Notes: generated by a model not told the origin, from the sequence alone. DNA of 54,601 nucleotides from Fibrobacter sp. (GCA_016285835.1 JAEERM010000011.1:1-54601), one strand, 5' to 3'. Shown: positions 41,798-51,298, counted from the stretch's first letter. Program-made: numbers and translations.

Positions 41798-42384
41798 TGC
41801 TTGAAAAAAGTAAACGAATTAATACAAAGAAGGATTTGAAAGACTGGCTTTCTGTAGAAATTTCGAGATATAAAATTAATGGCATTAAATATTTGCTCCA
41901 AATTACAGAAGGCGCTATATTAAAAAAACATCAAATATTATTACGTAAAGCAGAATTTCATTATAATACAGGGCATAAATTACGTTATTTATTTTATTAT
42001 GTTAGACTACTAAAAATACAGTCAAAGTACTCCTTGCATATTCCTTTAAATTGTTGTGCTAAAGGTTTACACTTGATGCATGTAGGACCGATATTGATTA
42101 ATGGAAATGCATCTATTGATGAATTTTGCTCAATTCATATTGGAACAGGAATTGTTGCTGGAGGGGGGACTGATTTTGCGCCTACAATTGGGCAGCACGT
42201 GGTTCTTGGGATAGGAGCAAAGATTGTTGGGGGTGTTCATGTTGCCGACGGAATTGCGATAGGTGCAAATGCGGTTGTTACTAAAGATTTTCTTGAACCC
42301 GATATCGCCATTGCCGGTGTACCGGCGAAAAAAATATCTGACAATGGTTCGCGAACTTGGAATATGAAAAAATTGCAGGGCTGA
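41797..42384 (+). CDS. Left-handed beta-helix acetyltransferase (serine acetyltransferase-like)
   Basis: This is a 195-residue hexapeptide-repeat acyltransferase of the CysE type. The N-terminal 90 residues are helical. The C-terminal half has the repeats HVGPILINGNASIDEFCSIH, GIGAKIVGGVHVADGIAIGA and NAVVTKDFLEPDIAIAGVPA, the usual end of the fold. In a polysaccharide cluster such enzymes normally O-acetylate a sugar rather than make cysteine. It starts in a TAATG junction with the preceding glycosyltransferase gene. Confidence 0.85.
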   Translation: MLEKSKRINTKKDLKDWLSVEISRYKINGIKYLLQITEGAILKKHQILLRKAEFHYNTGHKLRYLFYYVRLLKIQSKYSLHIPLNCCAKGLHLMHVGPILINGNASIDEFCSIHIGTGIVAGGGTDFAPTIGQHVVLGIGAKIVGGVHVADGIAIGANAVVTKDFLEPDIAIAGVPAKKISDNGSRTWNMKKLQG

Positions 42385-42387
42385 CCT

Positions 42388-43578
42388 ATGCCGAAATGGT
42401 TAAATAAAGCAAATATTTATATTGCAGGATGGTGTATATATAATACACAGGGAGTTTTGTTCTCGAAAGGAACTTTGTTTACGCAATTACTGCTTATCTT
42501 TCTTTTGCTTGTGTCGCTATATTATTGTTTTGTTGCTAATTCTCGCTATAAACTGCCTGTATATTTTTTGGGTCTGAATCTTTTACTTTCCATGTTTTTT
42601 GTTTATGGTGTGTATCTAATGATCGGAGGATATAATTCCATGGATTATATGACGCATGTTGATAGCTTTAGTTATTTGAAGACGATAATGATCTCAATTC
42701 TGCCAATTTATGTTTTCTATGTTTTTTCAAAAGAAGGTTTGCTTACAAAAAAAAGTTTATGCATTTGGCTTTTTATTTTCCTTTCCTTAACAACTATAAA
42801 CTATTTTAAAAGTCAACAAGAAATGTTGATGCTTGCTTTGTTAAATCATTCAAGATCAGAGTCGTTTACAAATAATTATGGGTATGGTTTTTTGGCATTG
42901 ATTCCAGCATGTGTTTTTTTATACAAAAAACCTTTACTTCAATATTTGGTAATTGGCTACATAATGGTATTTATGCTTATGGCAATGAAGCGTGGGGCTT
43001 TGGTTATTGGAGTTGTATGCTTGATATGGTTTTTATGGAGAAATATAAAAGAAGTTCATTCTAGAATGAGATTCTTGTTTATAGCTTTCGCGGTTTTTTT
43101 ATGTTTTGTTGGCTATCAATTTGCTCAGAAGCAGATGGAGGAAAGCTTATATTTTCAGAAGAGGGTTGAAGACACTCTTGAAGGGAACTCTAGTGGAAGG
43201 GATGTCTTGTATGAGGAACTTGCCAATTATTATTGGAATGAGGCGACTCCATTACAGTTTCTTTTTGGTTCTGGTGCAAATGCGACTTTGAAGGTATCTC
43301 GTAATTATGCTCATAATGATTGGCTTGAAATTGCCGTAAATCAAGGTCTCTTGGGTTTGCTTATTTATTTGTTGTATTGGTTGCTCTTTACAAAAGTCGT
43401 ATTTTCAAGAACGTATGAACCGCATATCAAATTAGCACTACAATTGTTTTTTATAATTTATTTTATGAAAACTTTCTTTTCGATGTCATATGCAGATATG
43501 TCTATTGGAGCAACGTGTGTTTTGGGCTATTGTTTGACTCAGGAGAAAAAGAATGAGCAAATTGTTTACAGCAATTAA
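42388..43578 (+). CDS. O-antigen/capsule polymerase (Wzy-like)
   Basis: This is a 396-residue inner-membrane protein with about ten to eleven helices and a large extracytoplasmic loop towards the C-terminus (RVEDTLEGNSSGRDVLYEEL ... FGSGANATLKVSRNYAHNDW), the pattern of the O-antigen ligase/polymerase (Wzy_C/WaaL-like) family. The His-Asn-Asp cluster HNDWLEIAVNQGLLG is typical. In this locus, with a Wzx flippase present, a polymerase role is most likely. It lies three bases after the acetyltransferase and overlaps the next gene by 26 bp. Confidence 0.85.
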   Translation: MPKWLNKANIYIAGWCIYNTQGVLFSKGTLFTQLLLIFLLLVSLYYCFVANSRYKLPVYFLGLNLLLSMFFVYGVYLMIGGYNSMDYMTHVDSFSYLKTIMISILPIYVFYVFSKEGLLTKKSLCIWLFIFLSLTTINYFKSQQEMLMLALLNHSRSESFTNNYGYGFLALIPACVFLYKKPLLQYLVIGYIMVFMLMAMKRGALVIGVVCLIWFLWRNIKEVHSRMRFLFIAFAVFLCFVGYQFAQKQMEESLYFQKRVEDTLEGNSSGRDVLYEELANYYWNEATPLQFLFGSGANATLKVSRNYAHNDWLEIAVNQGLLGLLIYLLYWLLFTKVVFSRTYEPHIKLALQLFFIIYFMKTFFSMSYADMSIGATCVLGYCLTQEKKNEQIVYSN

Positions 43579-44509
43579 GTTGATTAAAGAGAATAAAGCA
43601 GATTTTTGCGCATCATTATTAGAAAACTTAAATTTTCTTTTCTCTGACAAATTGTATTTGCAGTTACTGTTTCGCTGTAAATTTGGTCGCAAATTGAATT
43701 TGAAAAATCCGAAATCGTTTAATGAAAAGTTACAGTGGTTGAAACTTTATAATCGAGACTCAATCTATACAACTCTTGTTGATAAATATTCTGTGAAAAA
43801 TCATGTGGCAAAAATTTTAGGGGAAAAATGTATTGTTCCAACCTTAGGTGTGTGGGATGATGTTGAAACATTAAATATTGATATGTTGCCAAATCAGTTT
43901 GTTTTAAAGACAACAAATGGTGGTGGTGGTGGTGATGTCTTAATATGTAAGGACAAATCACAATTTGATTTGGAAAAAGCAAAAAAAATTTTAAAAAGAA
44001 GCTTGAAGAAAAATATATACAAAAAATTACGCGAATGGCCTTATAAAAATGTTTACCCAAGAATTATTGCTGAAAAATTTTTAGATGATAATGGTCATGT
44101 CCCTGTGGATTATAAAGTCTATTGTTTCAATGGTGAACCATATAAAGTAATGTTATGTTTGGATAGAGATAAAGATGAGCCTACAAAGTTTTATTCTTTT
44201 GATTTTAATTGGAATTTGCTACGGCATAATATAATGGGAAAAATGGCTCCTGAAGGCTTTACGCTTCCAAAACCCAAGTCATTGGAACAGATGCGTGATT
44301 GTGCAAAACTTCTTTCAAAGGAAATCCCTTTTGTTAGAGTTGATTTCTATGATTTAAATGGACATATGTATTTCGGGGAAATGACTTTTTATCCGGATTC
44401 CGGTTTTGATTCTGCCATATTGCCTGAAATTGATCAACTATATGGAAGCATGATTGATCTAAAACGATATAGTGGACCATCTATTGAACCAAATCATGAA
44501 AATATCTGA
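43553..44509 (+). CDS. TupA-like ATP-grasp protein (second copy)
   Basis: This is a 318-residue paralogue of the protein at 38758. The conserved blocks are present: NLKNPKSFNEKLQWLKLYNR, LVDKYSVKNHV, LPNQFVLKTTNGGGGGDVLI with a five-glycine nucleotide-binding loop, IIAEKFLDD, VDYKVYCFNGEPYKVMLCLD, and PFVRVDFYDLNGHMYFGEMT. The Gly-rich loop is more like a classical ATP-grasp P-loop than that of the first copy (CNHGCAYN), so the two may differ in substrate. It overlaps wzy by 26 bp. An amide-bond-forming role is inferred. Confidence 0.87.
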   Translation: MSKLFTAIKLIKENKADFCASLLENLNFLFSDKLYLQLLFRCKFGRKLNLKNPKSFNEKLQWLKLYNRDSIYTTLVDKYSVKNHVAKILGEKCIVPTLGVWDDVETLNIDMLPNQFVLKTTNGGGGGDVLICKDKSQFDLEKAKKILKRSLKKNIYKKLREWPYKNVYPRIIAEKFLDDNGHVPVDYKVYCFNGEPYKVMLCLDRDKDEPTKFYSFDFNWNLLRHNIMGKMAPEGFTLPKPKSLEQMRDCAKLLSKEIPFVRVDFYDLNGHMYFGEMTFYPDSGFDSAILPEIDQLYGSMIDLKRYSGPSIEPNHENI

Positions 44510-44536
44510 GTAAAGGTCAAAAATGGAGATGTCATC

Positions 44537-45520
44537 ATGAATAAAATGGGTTTTCTTATAAGTCATAAAAATGGGGAACGCCGCAGAGCTTTGTTGCCGC
44601 AGCATATGCGTGATATCAGAAATTTGGATTCTTTGTACTTTGAACAAGGATATGGGGTGGCCGTTGGTGTCCCCGATGAAGAGTATGTAAAGTTAGGATG
44701 CCATATTGTTCCGAGAGAAAACATTTTTTCTTGCGATATCATTGCTGATGTTAAATTGGGTGATGCCGACTATTTGTCTTCTTTAGAAGATGGAAAAATA
44801 CTCTTTGGTTGGGCACATACCGTTCAGAATATCAACTTTACTTCTCAAATTTTAAAAGCGAAGCATACTGTTATAGCATGGGAAGAAATTTTCGAAGAAG
44901 GACGCTATATATTCCATCGCAATAGGGAAGTTGCTGGAGAAGCTGCCATTATGCATGCTTTCCGCTATTGTGGAAAAATGCCATATGATACAAAAGTAGC
45001 CATTTTGGGAAATGGCCAGACAACGAAGGGTGCGCTAAGAATTCTTCATGGTTTGGGTGCCACGGTAGATGTATATGGTCGCAAACTTGAATCGTTATTT
45101 AAGAAAAAGATGTTTGATTATGATGTCCTTGTAAACTGCGTTATGTGGGACACCTCAAGGACTGATAGAATCATATACAGAGACGATCTGAAGAAGATGA
45201 AGCCTGGAACGCTTATTATTGATGTCAGCTGCGATCCGAATCTTGAAATTGAGACGTCTCATCCGACAACTATCGATAATCCCGTATATGAAGTTGATGG
45301 AGTGATTCACTATGCTGTAGACAATACTCCTGCAATGTACCCAATCACGGTTACAAAAGTTCTTAGTGAAGGAGTTTCTAAATATATTGATTGCTTGATT
45401 GAAAAATCTTTTGACCTGTATCCTGATAGCATCAAAAATGCTACCGTTATTAAAGACGGAAATATTAGAGATGAGCGTATAAAAAAATTCAGAGAACTCC
45501 ACAATTGTTCCTACATATAA
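44537..45520 (+). CDS. N5-(carboxyethyl)ornithine synthase-like dehydrogenase
   Basis: This is a 327-residue protein of the alanine dehydrogenase/PNT superfamily, closest in layout to N5-(carboxyethyl)ornithine synthase. That enzyme reductively joins pyruvate to ornithine (or lysine) with NADPH to give an opine-like amino acid. Features: GFLISHKNGERRRALLPQHM at the N-terminus, ADVKLGDADYLSSLEDGKIL, FGWAHTVQNINFTSQILK, the nucleotide-binding VAILGNGQTTKGALRILHGL and VIHYAVDNTPAMYPITVTKV. In this locus it most likely makes a carboxyethylated amino acid for decorating the polysaccharide, which is an inference. Codon use is AT-rich like its neighbours. Confidence 0.83.
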   Translation: MNKMGFLISHKNGERRRALLPQHMRDIRNLDSLYFEQGYGVAVGVPDEEYVKLGCHIVPRENIFSCDIIADVKLGDADYLSSLEDGKILFGWAHTVQNINFTSQILKAKHTVIAWEEIFEEGRYIFHRNREVAGEAAIMHAFRYCGKMPYDTKVAILGNGQTTKGALRILHGLGATVDVYGRKLESLFKKKMFDYDVLVNCVMWDTSRTDRIIYRDDLKKMKPGTLIIDVSCDPNLEIETSHPTTIDNPVYEVDGVIHYAVDNTPAMYPITVTKVLSEGVSKYIDCLIEKSFDLYPDSIKNATVIKDGNIRDERIKKFRELHNCSYI

Positions 45521-45655
45521 AGAGAACCTTGAAGATGTTTATTTTATATCGATAAATTTTTTATGAGGGATGATGTGATTCTTATTGTGAATGAATCGTT
45601 GAATGTCAATTGTTTCGTGAACTTTTTTAGTCAATGGTTTATAAAGGTTGTATAA

Positions 45656-46411
45656 ATGCAAAGAAAAGTTACTGAAGAAGAATCAAAAGCCATTCGCCTT
45701 GACATTTTAGTTGAAGTTGATCAATTCTGTCGTAAAAATGGCTTGACATACTTTTTAGCGTTTGGGACGCTTCTAGGTGCTATTCGCCATAAAGGATATA
45801 TTCCCTGGGACGACGACACTGATATAATGATGCCGAGGGAAGATCTTGAAATTTTTAAACAAAAATTCAAGTCAAAAAAATATAAATATTCTGATATAGA
45901 TACTGAATATGGTTATGAATATCCATTCCCCAGAATTACTTGTAATGCAACATACAATAAGAAAGGATTAGTTGCAAAATATTATGGCATAAATATTGAT
46001 TTATATCCAATAGATGGTTTGCCTAAGACAGATCAAGAAATAAAAAAATTTTTTGATAAATATAGATCGCTACTCAAATCAAGGCTTTTTTTGATTAAGG
46101 TAAGAAATAAACTTGTGCGATTGTTCCCAATAAAAAATATACCATTTATAAGAATTTTGACAAAAAGATGTGTCAAGCATATTCAAAAGTACCAAAGGAA
46201 TAATTCGACAAAAAACATGGTGATAGATGTTTGTCGTGTTTATAGTAAGAGTATCTTTGATGGTGCTGTAGACGTAGAATTTGAAGGCAAAAAATTTCTT
46301 GCCCCTATCGGATGGGATGAATTTTTAAGAACACGGTATGGAGATTATATGGAGCTTCCCCCAGAAAATCAACGGCATCCGTATCATGTTGGAAATTATT
46401 TCTGGAAATGA
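45656..46411 (+). CDS. LicD family phosphotransferase
   Basis: This is a 251-residue nucleotidyltransferase-fold protein of the LicD family, members of which transfer phosphocholine or other phospho-groups to surface glycans. The active-site block is clear: YFLAFGTLLGAIRHKGYIPW, then DDDTDIMMPRE (residues about 31-60). INIDLYPIDGLPKTDQEIKK and the C-terminal YGDYMELPPENQRHPYH are also typical. No choline uptake or activation genes (licA-C) are in the window, so the transferred group is unknown. A 135-base non-coding AT-rich gap precedes it, with AAAGG as a weak ribosome-binding site. Confidence 0.9.
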   Translation: MQRKVTEEESKAIRLDILVEVDQFCRKNGLTYFLAFGTLLGAIRHKGYIPWDDDTDIMMPREDLEIFKQKFKSKKYKYSDIDTEYGYEYPFPRITCNATYNKKGLVAKYYGINIDLYPIDGLPKTDQEIKKFFDKYRSLLKSRLFLIKVRNKLVRLFPIKNIPFIRILTKRCVKHIQKYQRNNSTKNMVIDVCRVYSKSIFDGAVDVEFEGKKFLAPIGWDEFLRTRYGDYMELPPENQRHPYHVGNYFWK

Positions 46412-47376
46412 TTATGGGTACAGCAAGAAGAATAGACTGGATTGATTTTTTATGGGCTCTGGCAATTGTCTTTGTCGTATTTGGTCATTGCTTACCTCAG
46501 GCACATTATTTTTTCTTGTTTACTAGCCCTGTTAAAATGCCGCTTTTCTTTGCTATATCAGGTTTTTTATTTAAAGATTTCGTTGAATCAAAAGTTTTCT
46601 TCAAAGGTGTCTTAACTAAATTAGTTGTGCCTTGGCTTTTTTTGGGAATGTTTCCGATAATGTTGCTGCTCCCTCTAAAAGGAGTATCTTTCGGCGCAGA
46701 ATATTTATTGAATATGTTGACAGGCCATGTAATCTGGTTTATGCCGTGTTTTATTCTTGCACAGATTATTCATTATTTGTTAAGGAAAATATTTAATAAA
46801 ACATCTTATCTTATTTTAGGAATGATTGGGCTGTCCATAATTGGATTGCTTTTGGCATATATTGATGTGGCTAACTTTGCAATGCTAAATAGGGCTCTGG
46901 TTGTTCAATCGTTCTTCTTAGTGGGTTTTCTCTTTAAAAAATATTTCCAATTCTTCTCAAAAATAAAAAAGTGGCATATTCTAGTCGGAACAGGTTTGTA
47001 TCTTCTGCTATGTATGCTGAGTGAATTTCTTTTTCCTGGTAAATCTATTGATGTCCATCTTAATTTTTATTATAACATTCCTTTTTGTTTTGCCATTATT
47101 TATTTAGGCTTATTTTTGTTGTTTATTTCCGCTCAAAAAATGAATTTTCACGTTAATTTTATGAGTACAATCGGCCAAAATACTCTTGTTATATATATAT
47201 GGAGTGGATACACATTTGGTTTGTTTGGTAAAATACTAGACTTGGCACATATTGGTATAGATAATCTGTATTGCCTTGCTTTATTAAAAACTACATTTGC
47301 ATGTATTGTTTGTTGCGCACTGTCTTTGTTCCTGAATAGATTTTGCCCGTTTTTGATTGGAAAAAAGAGGAAATAG
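46408..47376 (+). CDS. Acyltransferase-3 family membrane protein
   Basis: This is a 322-residue inner-membrane protein with about ten helices. The opening RIDWIDFLWALAIVFVVFGH with the His of helix 1 and the following MPLFFAISGFLFKDF are the marks of the acyltransferase-3 (OafA/WecH-like) family, which O-acetylates glycans. The length fits the transmembrane-only form. It overlaps licD by 4 bp (ATGA) and is followed at once by wzx. Confidence 0.88.
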   Translation: MIMGTARRIDWIDFLWALAIVFVVFGHCLPQAHYFFLFTSPVKMPLFFAISGFLFKDFVESKVFFKGVLTKLVVPWLFLGMFPIMLLLPLKGVSFGAEYLLNMLTGHVIWFMPCFILAQIIHYLLRKIFNKTSYLILGMIGLSIIGLLLAYIDVANFAMLNRALVVQSFFLVGFLFKKYFQFFSKIKKWHILVGTGLYLLLCMLSEFLFPGKSIDVHLNFYYNIPFCFAIIYLGLFLLFISAQKMNFHVNFMSTIGQNTLVIYIWSGYTFGLFGKILDLAHIGIDNLYCLALLKTTFACIVCCALSLFLNRFCPFLIGKKRK

Positions 47377-47377
47377 A

Positions 47378-48838
47378 ATGTCTCAGTCTCGATCAAGCAA
47401 GGTATTGCGAGGGGTTTCGTCGCAGACAATCGTAACGTTGGTTATGGGCTTGACGGAATTGTTGTTTTTCTCCATAATGTCTCGATTGTTGAGCAAGGAA
47501 GATTTCGGATACTTTGCTGCAATAACGGCGATAACGGCTATTTTTGCTTCGCTTGCTGATACCGGTATTGGGGCTGCGATTGTCCAGCATAAAGAAATCA
47601 ATAAAAAATACCTTGATAATGCTTTTTCATTAAGCCTTGTTATTGGATTGATTTTAACGTCTTCGCTGTGTGCTCTTTCTGCTCCTTTATCAATTCTTGT
47701 TGTTGACTCTTCTATCCGAATTCCACTTATAATTGTTTCGTGTACTTTGTTGCTGAGTTGTGTTACTTCGGTTCCAAGAAGCGTTTTGCACCGTAATAGA
47801 ATGTTTTTTAGAATGGGGCTTTCAAGTTTGATTTCATTAATTGTTTCCTCTGTGGTTGCGATTTTGTTAGCTTTAAAGGGATATGGTTTTTATGCAATTC
47901 TTGGAAAACTTATTGTCAATTCAATTCTATTGTATTTTCTTTCTTTAATTTTTGCAAAGACAAAATTTAGTTTTGACTGGGACGCAGCAATTTTGAAAAA
48001 GATTTTTGGCTTTAGTGGCTGGTTGATGGCTAGTGCGTTGTTCCGTAATTTTGCTCATAGCATAGATTCTTTGATTATGCCGAGGTTAATGTCTGTTGCT
48101 ACGTTGGGGGCATATAACAGACCCCAAGGCTTTATTAGTCAGATATCTTCGCAACTTAATGGAATCTTCGATTCCGCTCTTTTCCCAGTTTTGTCTGAAG
48201 TTCAAGATGATAACAAAGCCATTAAAAGCGCATATAGGAGCTCTGTATATTATTTGAACATTTTTGCAATGCTATTGACGATATGTTTTATATTCAATAG
48301 CGAACTTCTTATTAGAATTTTCTTTGGAGAACAATGGCTTGATTTGAAAACGATATTCATTATATTGTCATTGACTCTTATATTTAACATTGATATTCGA
48401 TTGACTGATTGCTATTTAAGGAGTCTTGCTTTAACCAGATCTCAGTTTATTTTCCGAATCATTCAGTCGCTTTTAAAGATTGTTTGCTTGGTGATTGGTT
48501 CTTTTTGGGGGTTAATTGGATTTGCCGTGGGTGGCATTGTTGCCATATTTCTCACTACATTGATGAAAATGATGTATATCAATAAAAAAGTGGGAATCCC
48601 TTTTTTAGAGACTTTGCTTTCTATGATGTCTTCTTGGCGGGCAGGATTACTTTTTATTCCTGTAATGATTTTCAGTGCTTATATGCTGCCATCATCTCTT
48701 GTTGGTAATATCATTAATTGTATTGTCATGGTTGTATTGTTTGTCACGGTCTTTCTGTTCCTTCCAGGATTGGTTGGTAGCTCCTATAAGCAGAATATTT
48801 ACCCGAAAATTAAATCCAAGTTGAAATCCTTAATCTAA
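47378..48838 (+). CDS. Lipid-linked oligosaccharide flippase (Wzx-like)
   Basis: This is a 486-residue inner-membrane protein of the MOP superfamily with about 14 helices. It turns lipid-linked repeat units to the outer face of the inner membrane. ATG 47378 is chosen for the AAGAGG ribosome-binding site and the typical opening RGVSSQTIVTLVMGLTELLF, SRLLSKEDFGYFAAITAITA and LADTGIGAAIVQHKEI. The layout is that of the polysaccharide_synt type (RfbX/WzxC-like), with the PRLMSVATLGAYNRPQGFIS stretch. A second, unrelated-looking wzx fragment lies at 51621-52015. Confidence 0.9.
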   Translation: MSQSRSSKVLRGVSSQTIVTLVMGLTELLFFSIMSRLLSKEDFGYFAAITAITAIFASLADTGIGAAIVQHKEINKKYLDNAFSLSLVIGLILTSSLCALSAPLSILVVDSSIRIPLIIVSCTLLLSCVTSVPRSVLHRNRMFFRMGLSSLISLIVSSVVAILLALKGYGFYAILGKLIVNSILLYFLSLIFAKTKFSFDWDAAILKKIFGFSGWLMASALFRNFAHSIDSLIMPRLMSVATLGAYNRPQGFISQISSQLNGIFDSALFPVLSEVQDDNKAIKSAYRSSVYYLNIFAMLLTICFIFNSELLIRIFFGEQWLDLKTIFIILSLTLIFNIDIRLTDCYLRSLALTRSQFIFRIIQSLLKIVCLVIGSFWGLIGFAVGGIVAIFLTTLMKMMYINKKVGIPFLETLLSMMSSWRAGLLFIPVMIFSAYMLPSSLVGNIINCIVMVVLFVTVFLFLPGLVGSSYKQNIYPKIKSKLKSLI

Positions 48839-48948
48839 AGAGGTTTTGATTGAAACGCGTTATCACTTACATGACGTGCCGATTCTGTATAGCTTCCTTT
48901 TTTTCAAAAAATATATTCAAAGAAATACATTTTAAATTGTAAGGTTTG

Positions 48949-50358
48949 ATGTTCTTCACGGATTTTAAATTTTTTCTTCTAATGCCAATACTCTTTGTCG
49001 TTTATTGGCTGATTCCTGTTCGGATGAACTGGCTGAAAAAAATGTTTCTGTTAGTTGCCAGTTACATGTTATACGTGAATTTCAATCCTGCATATGCTTT
49101 GCTTTTATTGGCAATTTCGTTGATTACTTTCTGGGGGGCAAAATTATTAGAAAAAGACATGATTTGTGTGAGAGGGGGTAAGGTTGTAGCTGTTGTGGCT
49201 TTAATGCCTCTGCTGATTTTCAAGTATTACAATTTTATCAACGAATCTGTTTTCTCATTCCTATCCTTATTCCATCTTCGCTTTCAGTTGCCAGGCTTGA
49301 ACTGGGCGATTCCTGTTGGGATAAGCTTCTTTACCTTCCAAGCTTTGGGGTATTATCTTGACGTTTATCACAAAAGAATTCCGGTTGAAAAGAATCTTGT
49401 AGATTATCTTCTTTTTGTTTCTTTCTTCCCGCAAATCGCATCTGGGCCGATTAGCAAGGCATCAGAACTTTTGCCACAGATTAAATCGCTTGCACCATTT
49501 TCTTATGATAAAGCGGCAAGAGGATGTCGCTATTTTCTATGGGGTCTGTTCCTGAAGATTGCTGTTGCCGACAGGGCTGGATTGTATGTTGCTTTGGTTC
49601 TTGATCATTACCAAAACTTCTCTGGATTGAATTGCCTGTTTGCGTCGTTCATGTACAGTTTGCAGATTTATGCCGATTTCGCTGGGTATTCGTTTATGGC
49701 AATTGGAACGGCAAAATTGCTTGGTTTTGATTTAATAAATAATTTTAATCATCCTTATTTTTCGATGAGCGTGACTGATTTCTGGCGACGCTGGCATATT
49801 TCTCTTTCCCGTTGGCTCAAGGACTATGTCTATATTCCGCTTGGAGGAAACCGCTGTTCCAAAGCTCGTAATTATCTTAACATTATGGCGACATTCCTTG
49901 TTAGCGGGATATGGCATGGAGCCAACTGGACATTTATTTTGTGGGGGCTAATTCATGGCTTGTGCCAGGTGATTGAAAAGGCCTTTGGTCTGCAAAAGTC
50001 CGAATCAAAGGGGCTCATTCGATTTGCAAGAGTCCTTGGGACATTCTTAATTGTTAGTTTTGCCTGGATTCTCTTCCGTAGTCCCACAGTTGCCGACGCA
50101 TTCAACGTCGTACAGCAAATCACGACGCTATATAAGGGCTTTAACATCTCGATGGAAGGTGTCGAAATGCTCGCTTATTTAGCCGTCGCTTTTGTTCCTT
50201 TTGCTCTGTTTGAAATTATTCATGAGTTTTACAAGGATTTTTACCATGCAATAATGTGTCGTGTTATAGTCCGATGGTGTGTCTACATCGCTCTTTTGTC
50301 GCTGATTATTTTAATAGGTGTATTTGACGGGAGCGAGTTTATCTATGCCAATTTCTGA
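48949..50358 (+). CDS. MBOAT family O-acyltransferase
   Basis: This is a 469-residue inner-membrane protein of the membrane-bound O-acyltransferase family (AlgI/DltB-like). Motifs: PVGISFFTFQALGYYLDVYH, FFPQIASGPISKASELLPQI, FWRRWHISLSRWLKDYVYIP, GGNRCSKARNYLNIMATFLV and SGIWHGANWTFILWGLIHGL with the catalytic His. ATG 48949 is used. It overlaps the SGNH-type gene by 14 bp; such MBOAT/SGNH pairs acylate extracellular polysaccharides together. A promoter-like AT-rich gap of 110 bases separates it from wzx. Confidence 0.93.
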   Translation: MFFTDFKFFLLMPILFVVYWLIPVRMNWLKKMFLLVASYMLYVNFNPAYALLLLAISLITFWGAKLLEKDMICVRGGKVVAVVALMPLLIFKYYNFINESVFSFLSLFHLRFQLPGLNWAIPVGISFFTFQALGYYLDVYHKRIPVEKNLVDYLLFVSFFPQIASGPISKASELLPQIKSLAPFSYDKAARGCRYFLWGLFLKIAVADRAGLYVALVLDHYQNFSGLNCLFASFMYSLQIYADFAGYSFMAIGTAKLLGFDLINNFNHPYFSMSVTDFWRRWHISLSRWLKDYVYIPLGGNRCSKARNYLNIMATFLVSGIWHGANWTFILWGLIHGLCQVIEKAFGLQKSESKGLIRFARVLGTFLIVSFAWILFRSPTVADAFNVVQQITTLYKGFNISMEGVEMLAYLAVAFVPFALFEIIHEFYKDFYHAIMCRVIVRWCVYIALLSLIILIGVFDGSEFIYANF

Positions 50359-51298
50359 TAAGAAAAAGTTTGCGCTGAAAGTTTTCGTATTTGCTGTCTG
50401 CATGGTTTTGGTGGATTGCCTTTGTGGCATTTGCTTTCCGCTTTTGCAGAGCCATGCTAAAGGTGGCAGCACACGAATGAATTACTATGTGTCGGACGAA
50501 TGCGATGTGGATATCCTTGTTTTAGGCTCCTCAAGGGCGCAACATCATTATGTCCCGCGGATATTAGACTCATTAGGTGGTGTGGCTTATAATGCAGGAA
50601 ACGATGGAATGGGTGCTGTTCTTGGACTTGGTCGTTATCAAATGTGCGCCGAAAAACACGTCCCCAAAATTGTCATACATGATATCTCGAGCTTTGATTA
50701 TCAAAGGGATGATAATTCAAAATACCTGAAGTATCTCCGCCCTTATGGCGACAGACCTTACATTAGGAATATTATTTCTCAAATTGGTGAGCCGTTCATT
50801 GATCTGAAAATGCTGTCTAATATGTACCGGAATTCGTCAAGAATTATTCCCAATATCAGGGACCTTTTTGCAAACGATAATCCCGACAATAGGGGATATT
50901 TGCCACTTTATAAAAAATGTAAGAATTGCGACCACAATTCTTTAAAAGTAGATTCATCTTCATTAGTGTTAGACTCAATAAAACTCAAAATATTCGACCA
51001 GTTCATTTTAGAAACTACTCGCCGTGGATCCAAACTGTATTTTGCGATAAGCCCTAAATTTTCTAGTGAAATTGGGGAATCATCTGATTCTCTTGTGACT
51101 CATAAATTGCCTCCCAGCTATGCGTATGCAGAGAGTTTGGCAAAAAGATATAATATCCCGTTGCTCAACAATATGTATATCCTCGGTATATCTGATAATC
51201 CCGATTTTTTTGCTGATCAAACGCATTTAAATAATGAAGGAGCTTTGGCTTATAGTCGCAAAATCGTTCAGGATTTGCGTAATAGTGAAGGACCATAA
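50345..51298 (+). CDS. SGNH/DltD-like partner protein of the MBOAT enzyme
   Basis: This is a 317-residue exported or membrane-anchored protein. One N-terminal helix (ALKVFVFAVCMVLVDCLCGI) is followed by an SGNH-hydrolase-like domain with block I VDILVLGSSRAQHHYVPRIL (Ser nucleophile), YNAGNDGMGAVLGLGRYQMC (Gly/Asn blocks) and the C-terminal DQTHLNNEGALAYS (Asp and His). It resembles the AlgX/AlgJ/DltD-type partners that hand acyl groups to polysaccharides outside the membrane. ATG 50345 overlaps the MBOAT gene by 14 bp. It is the last intact gene of the locus. Confidence 0.85.
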   Translation: MPISDKKKFALKVFVFAVCMVLVDCLCGICFPLLQSHAKGGSTRMNYYVSDECDVDILVLGSSRAQHHYVPRILDSLGGVAYNAGNDGMGAVLGLGRYQMCAEKHVPKIVIHDISSFDYQRDDNSKYLKYLRPYGDRPYIRNIISQIGEPFIDLKMLSNMYRNSSRIIPNIRDLFANDNPDNRGYLPLYKKCKNCDHNSLKVDSSSLVLDSIKLKIFDQFILETTRRGSKLYFAISPKFSSEIGESSDSLVTHKLPPSYAYAESLAKRYNIPLLNNMYILGISDNPDFFADQTHLNNEGALAYSRKIVQDLRNSEGP

